A stretch of DNA of 64,000 nt from Bacteroidales bacterium (GTDB lineage Bacteria > Bacteroidota > Bacteroidia > Bacteroidales > UBA932). Below the pieces are notes generated by a model. The model did not search any database and was not told the DNA's origin. It was given only the letters and a program-made list of their open reading frames with translations. Every line of letters starts with the position of its first letter. The stretch's first letter is position 1. Location of the stretch: positions 1 to 64,000 of the forward strand of contig SUYU01000003.1 of NCBI GenBank assembly GCA_015060245.1, written 5' to 3'. Both the position numbers and the translations under genes were made by a program. Shown piece by piece: positions 1 to 7,471 of the stretch.

Positions 1-102
1 ATACATGAAATAGAAGACAGACTTAACAATAGACCAAGAAAACGATTAAAGTTTTCAACACCTAACGAATTATTTAATTTATTAACAACAAAAGAACCTT
101 GA
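1..102 (+). CDS. IS30-family transposase, C-terminal fragment (cut by window edge)
   Basis: Frame 1 reads 33 codons to a TGA at 100-102. The peptide contains EDRLNNRPRKRLKF followed by STPNELFN, which is the typical C-terminal end of IS30-family transposases (DDE integrase core, 'LNNRPRK' then 'TPxE'). Only the tail is in the window, so I cannot tell whether the element is intact. It is the only mobile-element gene seen here, and it lies about 1 kb before the steroid-reductase cluster. Confidence 0.85.
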   Translation: MHEIEDRLNNRPRKRLKFSTPNELFNLLTTKEP

Positions 103-127
103 GTCGCATTAAATTCTTGAATTCAGG
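103..127 (+). repeat. Probable right terminal inverted repeat region of the IS30 element
   Basis: The stretch just after the transposase stop (gtcgcattaaattcttgaat and a few more bases) looks like the right end of a Bacteroidota IS30-type element, whose inverted repeat usually lies within a few tens of bases of the stop. The left end is outside the window, so neither the exact boundary nor a target duplication can be confirmed. Confidence 0.4.
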
Positions 128-171
128 CGGAAGATAAAATTTTATTGTCAAAACCTGTCAAAAAACTGCCG

Positions 172-179
172 TTCCTTTG
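172..179 (+). promoter_or_regulatory. Possible -7 box (TTCCTTTG) of the 48-codon ORF
   Basis: TTCCTTTG differs from the Bacteroidota -7 consensus TAnnTTTG at one position and lies 30 bases before the ATG at 210. The only candidate -33 motif, a TTG at 145-147, is more widely spaced than normal, so support is weak. Confidence 0.35.
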
Positions 180-209
180 CATTGTAACAAACAATTAAAA
201 TTTAAGACT

Positions 210-356
210 ATGAACGGAATTTTTATGAACATCATGGGCATTGCAGTGATCGCAGCAATGATTTACAGACTATTCACCATGTTGCAGAGCATCAACAGGG
301 AACTCAGGAATTCTGCTCAAGGGCATAATCGACAGCAAGGTTCAATATATTGTTGA
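210..356 (+). CDS. Small membrane-anchored ORF of unknown function (48 aa)
   Basis: ATG at 210, TGA at 354-356. Residues about 4-25 are hydrophobic (IFMNIMGIAVIAAMIYRLF) and could form one membrane span. A polar, basic tail with NREL and HNRQQ follows. The last 53 bases overlap the 3' end of the convergent DUF2461 gene, which is unusual and lowers confidence. I do not recognise a family. A toxin-like or leader peptide is conceivable but not shown. Confidence 0.4.
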   Translation: MNGIFMNIMGIAVIAAMIYRLFTMLQSINRELRNSAQGHNRQQGSIYC

Positions 357-996
357 AACTCCGGCACTTGCGAAACCTCTCACTGACATAATCGAGCAAC
401 TGTGGGGCAGACAACATATCTACAGAAAGGGGCTCACCTATAGAGAAATCCTTATATTTGAGGAGTTCCTTCCATCTCTCTTCAACATCGTCAAACCCAC
501 GTGGAACCCTCTTGAGTTTGTTGTACTGCTCAAGTTTAAAGCCGTCGGCCTCTGCAATGGCATTGAGGAAAGAGTCACCGTTTACAGAGATTTCATCCCT
601 TATACTCTGTATTACAGCAGTGTCGGGACAATAGAGGCCTGCAGCAAGAAGAGATCCTCCAAGGAAACCGTCGGCAGCACCTGGCTCAATATGGAAATAA
701 TACCCGGCATAGGGAGATTTCTTGCCACCACGGCAAATATAGGCCCCCATATGCGTCTTGTAGGGCTCCTTATTCTTTGAAAAGCGGGTATCACGATAAA
801 TTCTGTAGGTACAATCCTTTACCTGCAATCCGGAGGCGAGAATCTCTTCATCCCAATTGCCTATTGCAGCAACAAGTTGCTCTACAAACCCGTTGAATAG
901 AGCCTGCGCCTGCAGATACTCATCTTTATGGGCATTGAACCACTCACGGTTATTATTGTTGGCCAGAGTGGCCAGAAAGTCATATACACGTCTCAT
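304..996 (-). CDS. DUF2461 domain-containing protein (TIGR02453 family)
   Basis: About 230 aa if translation starts at the internal methionine of MRRVYDFLATL. Family members start at this point, and the extra upstream codons to 1065 look like leader sequence. Family hallmarks are visible: NNNREWFNAHKDEY near the N terminus, then YRIYRDTRFSKNKEPYKTH at about residues 65-85, then a GYYFHIEP strand. The biochemical function of DUF2461 is unknown. It is divergent from the 5-alpha-reductase gene, and the shared upstream region carries a -7-like TAACTTTA on the minus strand at 1021-1028. Confidence 0.85.
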   Translation of the reverse strand: MRRVYDFLATLANNNNREWFNAHKDEYLQAQALFNGFVEQLVAAIGNWDEEILASGLQVKDCTYRIYRDTRFSKNKEPYKTHMGAYICRGGKKSPYAGYYFHIEPGAADGFLGGSLLAAGLYCPDTAVIQSIRDEISVNGDSFLNAIAEADGFKLEQYNKLKRVPRGFDDVEERWKELLKYKDFSIGEPLSVDMLSAPQLLDYVSERFRKCRSFNNILNLAVDYALEQNS

Positions 997-1048
997 GGGC
1001 CGACACATTATTTTGCTGTGTAAAGTTACATATTTTGAATTAATAATG

Positions 1049-1056
1049 TAAATTTG
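1049..1056 (+). promoter_or_regulatory. -7 promoter box (TAAATTTG) of the steroid-reductase cluster
   Basis: TAAATTTG is a full match to the Bacteroidota -7 consensus TAnnTTTG. It ends 14 bases before the ATG at 1071, which predicts a very short leader. No well-spaced -33 TTTG is visible. It is the only clear promoter before the four genes that follow on this strand. Confidence 0.55.
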
Positions 1057-1070
1057 CCCTTTCAAAGAGA

Positions 1071-1841
1071 ATGAATATGGTCGAGGGCTTCAATAATTTT
1101 CTGCTCATTATGGCAATATTGGCGGTGATTGTTTTCATTGCCCTCTTCTTTGTTACTGCAGGATACGGCAAGTTTACTACAAAGAAATGGGGACCATCTG
1201 TGGGAAACAGGCTCGGATGGATATTAATGGAGTCTCCGGTGTTCATCCTGATGACCATATTGTGGGCTATGAGTGAACGCACTTCCCAACCCACGCTACT
1301 GGTGATTTTTACTCTTTTCCAGTTGCACTATTTTCAGAGATCATTCATTTTTCCCCTTCTTCTCAAGGGAAAGAGCAGGATGCCTATGGCCATAGTGGCA
1401 ATGGGGGCGGTTTTCAACACATTGAATGCACTTATGCAGGGCGGATGGCTCTTTTATATATCTCCCGACGGAAGATACTCAACAGAATGGCTTACAAGCC
1501 CGCAATTCATCACCGGCACCATAATTTTCATTGCCGGATTTGCAGTCAACCTCCATTCTGACCATATAATACGGAATCTTCGCAAACCAGGCGATACAAA
1601 TCACTATCTTCCAAAAGGCGGAATGTACAACTATGTGACATCTGCCAACTATTTTGGAGAGATTCTGGAGTGGACAGGTTTTGCAATACTTACATGGAGT
1701 GCAGCGGGTGCCGTATTTGCACTCTGGACATTTGCCAACCTGGTACCAAGGGCAAACACAATATACAATAAATACAGAGTAGAATTTGGGAATGATATGG
1801 CGGGCAGGAATCTGAAAAGAGTTATACCATTCATATACTGA
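1071..1841 (+). CDS. Steroid 5-alpha-reductase family protein (3-oxo-5-alpha-steroid 4-dehydrogenase)
   Basis: 256 aa, close to the length of human SRD5A2 (254 aa as I recall). It is predicted to be a multi-span membrane enzyme using NADPH to reduce the C4-C5 double bond of 3-oxo-delta4 steroids or bile-acid intermediates to the 5-alpha form. Family motifs are nearly complete: MESPVF with Glu54, LHYFQRSF with Tyr87, VNLHSDHIIRNLR (Asn160, Asp164, Arg168, Arg171), SANYFGEILEW (Asn193, Glu197), then Arg227 and Tyr235. From memory, the cofactor positions carry the same numbers in human SRD5A2, and Glu54/Tyr87 match its catalytic Glu57/Tyr91. It heads a same-strand cluster, 26 nt before the flavin reductase. 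An ATG at 1077 is an alternative start. The family is well supported; the natural substrate is inferred. Confidence 0.9.
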   Translation: MNMVEGFNNFLLIMAILAVIVFIALFFVTAGYGKFTTKKWGPSVGNRLGWILMESPVFILMTILWAMSERTSQPTLLVIFTLFQLHYFQRSFIFPLLLKGKSRMPMAIVAMGAVFNTLNALMQGGWLFYISPDGRYSTEWLTSPQFITGTIIFIAGFAVNLHSDHIIRNLRKPGDTNHYLPKGGMYNYVTSANYFGEILEWTGFAILTWSAAGAVFALWTFANLVPRANTIYNKYRVEFGNDMAGRNLKRVIPFIY

Positions 1842-1867
1842 CCCCTTGCAATACTCTCTCCCCAAAC

Positions 1868-3121
1868 ATGATAAAAATGGAAAAATATAGCGGCTCCATA
1901 CTCTTTACCCCGGGCAAGATTGGCCCTCTGACCATACGCAACAGGACAATACGTTCTGCCGCATTTGAAAACATGGCCACAAACAACAATCCTTCGAAAA
2001 TGCTTGCCGACTACCATACAAGTGTGGCCGCCGGCGGAGTTGGCATGACTACAGTAGCCTATGCTTCGGTTACCCAGAGCGGATTGTCGTTTGCAGACCA
2101 GTTATGGCTCAGACCGGAAATAACAGCAGATCTGCGTAAAATGACCGACTCCATACACAAAGAGGGTGCCGCTGCATCAATTCAGATAGGACACTGCGGA
2201 AACATGAGCCACAGGGAGTTTACAAAGTGCATACCGGTATCTGCATCAACAGGTTTCAACCTCTACTCCCCTACATTCCACAGGAAATTGAAAGAGAGCG
2301 AGATGATTGAAATGGCCAGATCATTTGGAAATGGTGTAAGGTTGGCCAGGGAGGCGGGATTTGATTGTGTTGAAGTTCATGCAGGCCACGGATACCTTAT
2401 AAGCCAGTTCCTCTCTCCATATACAAACAGGAGACGCGACCAGTATGGAGGCCCTTTGAAGAACAGGATGAAATTCATGCAGATGTGCATGAATGAGGTT
2501 ATGGAGGCAGCAGGAAGCGACATGGCCATTGTTGCCAAGACAAACATGCGTGACGGGTTCAAGGGTGGAAACGGCATTGAAGAGGGGCTCGAAATAGCCA
2601 GGGAACTGAAGGCTCTTGGAGTACACGGCCTTGTATTGAGCGGAGGTTTTGTGAGCAAGGCCCCAATGTATGTAATGCGCGGAGCCATGCCGATAAAGAC
2701 ACTTACCCACTACATGAATATCTGGTGGCTCAAATATGGTGTAAAGATGGCAGGAAAGTTCATGATACCTACAGTACCTTTTGAGGAGGCATATTTCCTT
2801 GAAGACGCCCTCAAATTCAGGGAGGCAATTCCAGATTTTCCTTTGATATATGTTGGAGGTCTCGTCTCAAGGGAGAGCATCGAGAAGGTGCTTGACCATG
2901 GATTTGAATTTGTGCAGATGGGACGTGCCCTTCTCAACAACCCCTCGTTCGTCAATGATTTGAAACAGGGCACAGAGAGGTGCAACTGCGGACACTCAAA
3001 CTACTGCATAGGAAGAATGTACACAACCAATATGGCCTGTCACCAGCACCTCCAGGAGGAGATTCCCGACAAACTGAAGAGAGAAATCGCTGCTCTTGAG
3101 GCCAAGTGGGCAAAAAAATAA
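1868..3121 (+). CDS. NADH:flavin oxidoreductase, Old Yellow Enzyme family; candidate 3-oxo-delta4-steroid 5-beta-reductase
   Basis: 417 aa; an internal ATG at 1877 could also be used. The TIM-barrel OYE signature is clear: FTPGKIGPLTIRNR at the N terminus, IQIGHCGN (active-site His region), and VEVHAGHGYLISQFLSPYTN followed by RRRDQYGG near residues 168-195. The phosphate-binding end reads VGGLVS...VQMGRALLNNP. It lacks the C-terminal FAD/NAD domain of BaiCD-type two-domain enzymes. A cysteine patch near the C terminus reads C-x-C-x5-C-x10-C (starting CNCGHSNYC), unlike the usual C-x2-C-x3-C-x11-C Fe-S motif of long OYEs. In reported Bacteroidales bile-acid clusters an OYE next to 5AR acts as 5-beta-reductase (5BR), so I infer that role. 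Other enone reductase substrates remain possible. Confidence 0.85.
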   Translation: MIKMEKYSGSILFTPGKIGPLTIRNRTIRSAAFENMATNNNPSKMLADYHTSVAAGGVGMTTVAYASVTQSGLSFADQLWLRPEITADLRKMTDSIHKEGAAASIQIGHCGNMSHREFTKCIPVSASTGFNLYSPTFHRKLKESEMIEMARSFGNGVRLAREAGFDCVEVHAGHGYLISQFLSPYTNRRRDQYGGPLKNRMKFMQMCMNEVMEAAGSDMAIVAKTNMRDGFKGGNGIEEGLEIARELKALGVHGLVLSGGFVSKAPMYVMRGAMPIKTLTHYMNIWWLKYGVKMAGKFMIPTVPFEEAYFLEDALKFREAIPDFPLIYVGGLVSRESIEKVLDHGFEFVQMGRALLNNPSFVNDLKQGTERCNCGHSNYCIGRMYTTNMACHQHLQEEIPDKLKREIAALEAKWAKK

Positions 3122-3164
3122 CAATACCTGAAAGCATAGGGGAGCATACGACAGAAGAGTAAAG

Positions 3165-3986
3165 ATGGAAAACAGAAGGAGAATGAACGGCAATACTGCC
3201 GGCAGAAGTGCCCTGGTTACAGGTGCAAGTTCGGGTATGGGAGTGCATTATGCCACCCAACTGGCCGGCTACGGCTACAACGTGATAATGGTGAGCAACC
3301 AGGATGTGCAATTGAGAGAGGTTGCAGCATCAATTAAAGCACAATTCAATGATATTGAAGTCATCAGCATTTGCAAGGATCTGTCGGGAAGAGAAGCGGC
3401 CCAGGAACTCTTTGATTTCTGCAATGAACGAGGCATTGAGGTGGAAGTGCTGATAAACAATGCCGGCATTTTCTTCTTCAATGATATAATTGACTGCCCC
3501 AAAGAGAGGGTTTCAACCATAGTAAACCTCCATGTTTTCACAGTTACGATGCTCTGCAGACTCTTTGGAGAGAAGATGAGGGAGCGCAGAAAAGGATATA
3601 TCCTCAACATGTCATCAATCTCCGCCCATACACCCTTTTGCGGCATATCACTCTACACGGCCACCAAGAGTTACATAAGGACAATGAGCAGGGCATTCAG
3701 GCTTGAACTTAAGGAATTTGGTGTTCATGTAATGACTGTTTCACCCGGTGCAGTGGCCACTGACCTATACAGGCTTCCAAAAAACCTTCAGAGACTCGGA
3801 GTAAACATAGGTGTAATCTACAGACCCGAAAAATTGGTAAGGAATGCCCTCAAAAGGCTATTTTATACAAATAAGAAGGAGTATATCCCTGGCTATATAA
3901 ACAGGCTTTTCAAACCTGTTTATGCATCTTTGCCCGAATGGTTCAAGATGTGGGCCAGAAAAAAGACGGCATGCTTGAAGAAGTAA
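3165..3986 (+). CDS. Short-chain dehydrogenase/reductase (candidate hydroxysteroid dehydrogenase, HSD17B3/12-like)
   Basis: 273 aa classical SDR. The Rossmann motif TGASSGMG is at residues 19-26, INNAGIFFF near residue 100, the catalytic serine in NMSSIS, and the YTATK active site near residue 165. The C terminus is long, with basic and aromatic residues (YINRLFKPVYASLPEWFKMW), as in 17beta-HSD/3-ketoacyl-CoA-reductase-type SDRs. It lies 43 nt after the flavin reductase. In described Bacteroidales clusters the SDR partner is a 3beta-HSDH that reduces the 3-oxo group after ring-A reduction. That role is an inference; stereochemistry and position (3, 7, 12 or 17) cannot be read from sequence. 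A start at the internal ATG 3183 is possible. Confidence 0.8.
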   Translation: MENRRRMNGNTAGRSALVTGASSGMGVHYATQLAGYGYNVIMVSNQDVQLREVAASIKAQFNDIEVISICKDLSGREAAQELFDFCNERGIEVEVLINNAGIFFFNDIIDCPKERVSTIVNLHVFTVTMLCRLFGEKMRERRKGYILNMSSISAHTPFCGISLYTATKSYIRTMSRAFRLELKEFGVHVMTVSPGAVATDLYRLPKNLQRLGVNIGVIYRPEKLVRNALKRLFYTNKKEYIPGYINRLFKPVYASLPEWFKMWARKKTACLKK

Positions 3987-4026
3987 AGGATAAACTTGAA
4001 GAGATAAAGGATAAAAGGGCAATACA

Positions 4027-4893
4027 TTGGAAAAGAGCAGAAAAATAGCGGTATTGACAGGAGCAACCGGAGGAATAGGCAGCGTGGTTTGCAGGCATCT
4101 TGCAGACCTCGGGTATTTTGTTTATGCCTCTTGCCGCAACAGCCGCAAGGCAACTGCCCTGCTTGACTCCATTCCAAAGGAGAAGAGAGAGTATATTGAG
4201 TTTGTAAATCTGGATCTGACCTCGCTCAAGTCGGCAGAGGATTTCTGCAATACCATAATCAGCAGTCTGAACGGAGCAAAGATTGACCTTCTCATCAACA
4301 ATGCCGGAATGATTGCCCACAAATTGGGCATTACTCCCGACGGATATGAAACCTCCATGCAGGTCAACTACATATCAGTCAAGAGCATTACCGAAAAACT
4401 CATTTCCCACATATCCGGAAAAATAATCAATACCGTCTCATGCACAATCCACAGCGCTTCACTTAACAGGGCATTGAAGAATGCACAGGGCGGCTTTTCT
4501 GCCACAGAAAGGGAGCGCAAGCAATCTACAATCAGCAGCCTGTGCCGTTACAGCGACTCCAAACTGATGCTCGCATTCTATACCCTTGATCTTGCCAAAA
4601 GGTGCAAAGGCTCCAGCATATCTGTTTATGGAGCCGATCCCGGAATAGTTGACACGGGAATAATAACCATGCACAGATGGTATGACCCTATTGCCAATAT
4701 AGTTTTCAGGCCATTCATAAAGAGTGCAGAACAGGGCGCACAGCCAATTATAAATGCCATTGCACACAAATCAATGGAAGGGCAGGATGATGGTGCCTCA
4801 CTCCTCTTTGCCGGCAACAGGTACAAATCATTTCCCCAAAGGATAAGGAAAAGATATGACAGGAGTCTGAAATATATCAGTCCCCTGCCATAA
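4027..4893 (+). CDS. Second short-chain dehydrogenase/reductase (retinol-dehydrogenase/WWOX-like SDR)
   Basis: 288 aa SDR with LTGATGGIG at residues 10-18, LLINNAGM near residue 90, and a YSDSK catalytic motif near residue 178. A long serine-rich insert (about 140-175) precedes the active site. The start is TTG: an in-frame TAA lies four codons upstream and no ATG or GTG lies between, and AAAAGGG sits just before it. It is 40 nt after the first SDR and ends 4 nt from the stop of the convergent fimbrial operon. It clearly differs from its neighbour, so it is not a recent duplicate. A second hydroxysteroid dehydrogenase is the natural inference, but other lipid alcohols are possible. Confidence 0.75.
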   Translation: MEKSRKIAVLTGATGGIGSVVCRHLADLGYFVYASCRNSRKATALLDSIPKEKREYIEFVNLDLTSLKSAEDFCNTIISSLNGAKIDLLINNAGMIAHKLGITPDGYETSMQVNYISVKSITEKLISHISGKIINTVSCTIHSASLNRALKNAQGGFSATERERKQSTISSLCRYSDSKLMLAFYTLDLAKRCKGSSISVYGADPGIVDTGIITMHRWYDPIANIVFRPFIKSAEQGAQPIINAIAHKSMEGQDDGASLLFAGNRYKSFPQRIRKRYDRSLKYISPLP

Positions 4894-4897
4894 AACG

Positions 4898-6637
4898 CTA
4901 CTCCTCCACAGTCACGAAGTAATGGTCTTCATTACCGAATACCCTTATGAAAACGATGGCACTTGTAGGGCGTATGCCTGTTATCACGCCATCCTCGGTT
5001 ACAGTGAGAGCCGGAGGGTTCAAAGATTTGAAGGATGGCTTGGCATCTTTTGGAATAGTAGACCACTCCAACTGACGTGACTCCCCCACCTTTATTGTTA
5101 TATTCCTGTCACCGGGGATCGACACATACTCCTGTTTGCACAGGTCTACCTGACAACTGTCTGAAATTGTCCCGTTTTCTTCGCTGGCGGCAATTATGAA
5201 GCATGTCCCCAGTGTGGAACCGCCTGTCACATTGCCGTTCGCATCAACAGTTGCCACCGCATCATTTGTGCTTCTCCATACAACCCCTTTGTTTGTGGCA
5301 TCCTCTGGAGTTACAGTTGCTGCAAGTGCGACTTTGAGTCCCTTATACATCTTCTCGTATGAAGTTGAGAGCGACAAGCCTGTAACTGGAATCCAGGCAT
5401 CTACAACAATATCGCATGAGGCGGAAATGCCGGTGCCGTCCACCGATGTTGCAGTTATGGTGCAGCATCCGTCATTTACGGAGGTTACCAGGCCTTTGCC
5501 GTCAACCGTTGCCACACTCTCATCTGAACTTTTCCATTGAAGACCCCTGTCATTTGCGGTTGCCGGCAACACTGTTGCTTGAAGTTGCATGGTCTCTCCC
5601 CACTTGTCAAACGTATATGTGCTTCTGTCAAGCGTTACCGAAGAAACGAGATCTACAATATTTCCGCAATCAACCCTCCAAGTATTCTCATTGACACCAC
5701 CGTCGCCATTAAACCTTACCACAATTGAATATTGTGTATTTCTGACAACATCATAATTGGAGGTCATATCATTTCCAAGGTAGAATCTGTAGAGTATATC
5801 ACCTCTCTTTCTTGGGGATGAGTATGCTGCGTCCATCTCAATGTAACTGCAGATGCTCCTGTATATGCTTCCTTCGGGCACAACTTTTCCGCTCTGCTCC
5901 AGATTGTCGGGATTAAGTGTTCCCTGCATGTTTTCATATTGGTAAAAGGAGACACCCTCTTCCAACATATCTGCATCCGGAGATTCAACACTCATTCCAT
6001 CAATGGATAATGCGGCATCAGTAATCCTGTTCTCACCAAAAGGCAACACTCTTTTGGGAATATTTTTTAGCCGTATGCTCCTGATTCCAATCTCCACGTC
6101 CGGATTCAATGCCTCAAAATTGCACTGCAGGGAGATTTTTGATACGCATCTTACCAGCGGCACTTCAATCCTGTCACCCCCCTCCAATACCTGCGGCGAT
6201 GACTTGCCGGCCATAAGGAGTCCACCCCTTGGCGTTACAATATCATCAGCAGATGTTATGGAGAGAAGCACCTCAGACACCTCTTCCTCATCCTTTGCAT
6301 AAATGGACTCTCCTGCATTGGCCAGGACATATGCCGTATATATTCCGCTGCAACAGAGAGAGGCTTGCACATTACCCATATCCTCATAATATCCGTAAAA
6401 TGCAAGATCGCCCCACTCATTGAAGAGATAGAGATTCATATCCTCTACAAGATTCTCATCCACAACACTGCGGGTCTTCATATGGGACATATTGCACACT
6501 ACCGACACCCTGATTGAATCCTCTCCCAAAACCTCCGCAACAGGTGACAACCCCATATTGCCTGCACTGCATGAGGCCAGAGCAAGTAGTCCTGCATATA
6601 CAAATCCCTTCAATATAAACTTTCCCATACTCATCAT
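4898..6637 (-). CDS. DUF4906 and Big_2 domain lipoprotein, probable fimbrial tip/accessory subunit
   Basis: 579 aa from an ATG whose bases overlap the stop of the upstream Mfa2-like gene (ATGA arrangement), which suggests translational coupling. A lipoprotein signal ends at LALASCSAG. The N-terminal half resembles fimbrillin-type DUF4906 proteins (NLYLFNEWGDL, YQYENMQG, YSIVVRFNG). The C-terminal part has two clear Big_2 immunoglobulin-like repeats, each with an 'LQATVLPATA...W.S...VATVD..G.VT' pattern, and a third, weaker one. It is the last gene of the operon, where accessory or tip pilins usually lie. I infer surface display and adhesion; the ligand is unknown. Confidence 0.75.
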   Translation of the reverse strand: MMSMGKFILKGFVYAGLLALASCSAGNMGLSPVAEVLGEDSIRVSVVCNMSHMKTRSVVDENLVEDMNLYLFNEWGDLAFYGYYEDMGNVQASLCCSGIYTAYVLANAGESIYAKDEEEVSEVLLSITSADDIVTPRGGLLMAGKSSPQVLEGGDRIEVPLVRCVSKISLQCNFEALNPDVEIGIRSIRLKNIPKRVLPFGENRITDAALSIDGMSVESPDADMLEEGVSFYQYENMQGTLNPDNLEQSGKVVPEGSIYRSICSYIEMDAAYSSPRKRGDILYRFYLGNDMTSNYDVVRNTQYSIVVRFNGDGGVNENTWRVDCGNIVDLVSSVTLDRSTYTFDKWGETMQLQATVLPATANDRGLQWKSSDESVATVDGKGLVTSVNDGCCTITATSVDGTGISASCDIVVDAWIPVTGLSLSTSYEKMYKGLKVALAATVTPEDATNKGVVWRSTNDAVATVDANGNVTGGSTLGTCFIIAASEENGTISDSCQVDLCKQEYVSIPGDRNITIKVGESRQLEWSTIPKDAKPSFKSLNPPALTVTEDGVITGIRPTSAIVFIRVFGNEDHYFVTVEE

Positions 6638-7467
6638 ATTTCTATCCTTACAGGCAGTAGAGTCTGCCAATCTTCACTCTTTACATAAAGGCTTCCGGTT
6701 GCCAGATCAAGTACCATTGTTATATCCTCCATATCGGTGGCATCTGCATCATAGCCCGACGTGGCAAGCCATTTTCCAAACGGAAACTCCATGACAACCC
6801 TCCTGCCGCCATCAGCCAATGAGAGGAGAGTAACCTCCAACTCTTCAATTGACTTCTGTCTCATCATATTGAACATGAACCTGTACTCCCCGTCTGACGC
6901 ATCGCTATGGGACGAAAAGATACTGCTCTCTCCCAATACAAAATCGCCATTCATCTGACGGCCCGCGGTATTCATTCTCATAGCGAGTTCATACGGTCCA
7001 CCCTCCAATATTGATCCTTTTAGTGTAAAATCCACAGCCGCATACTCTTTGGTCAGCCTTACAGTATCATACACGGCATCAGTACCGGCATCTACAACTG
7101 CAACATAATTGAACAGAGGATCGGAAGAGCAACTGTCGGCCTTTGAATAGCAGGAATTTATGGTCCCGTCATTATGCAACAGGCTCTTCTGCGAAACATT
7201 TCCCCATACGGAACAGACTACACTTCCCCTTTTGACCATCACCTCGCACTTCCCATACGGGGCCCCTTGAAGTTCCTTGTTCAAAATGAGTTTTCCATGC
7301 TTATCAAAGAGCCACAACTGCAGATTTGCCACCCTTCCGTCAACCTCTGTAAGATCTATGGTATACCAGCATGGACAGTCATCCCTATCCTCTTCAACCA
7401 TTGAACAGGATATTGCTGTTGCAGCAAAGAGGAGTACCGGCAAGATCCATAGTTTTACCATAAGCAT
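6634..7467 (-). CDS. FimB/Mfa2 family fimbrial anchor lipoprotein
   Basis: 277 aa from the methionine of MLMVKLWILPVLLF; an upstream ATG at 7488 would overlap the fimbrillin stop by 17 nt. The lipobox is ATAISC, followed by the family hallmark EEDRDDCPCWY. Then come the strand-rich NLQLWLFDKHGKL region and PYELAMRMNT and EVTLLSL segments typical of Mfa2/FimB proteins (PF08842). In Porphyromonas, Mfa2 and FimB anchor the fimbria to the outer membrane and limit its length. Its position directly after the fimbrillin gene fits that role. Confidence 0.85.
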   Translation of the reverse strand: MLMVKLWILPVLLFAATAISCSMVEEDRDDCPCWYTIDLTEVDGRVANLQLWLFDKHGKLILNKELQGAPYGKCEVMVKRGSVVCSVWGNVSQKSLLHNDGTINSCYSKADSCSSDPLFNYVAVVDAGTDAVYDTVRLTKEYAAVDFTLKGSILEGGPYELAMRMNTAGRQMNGDFVLGESSIFSSHSDASDGEYRFMFNMMRQKSIEELEVTLLSLADGGRRVVMEFPFGKWLATSGYDADATDMEDITMVLDLATGSLYVKSEDWQTLLPVRIEI

Positions 7468-7471
7468 CCAT

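Noticed and set aside
1479..1865. Minus-strand 128-codon frame, opposite the 5-alpha-reductase
   Set aside because: It is fully antisense to a gene with clear family motifs and has a cysteine-rich, domain-less translation; it is a shadow frame.
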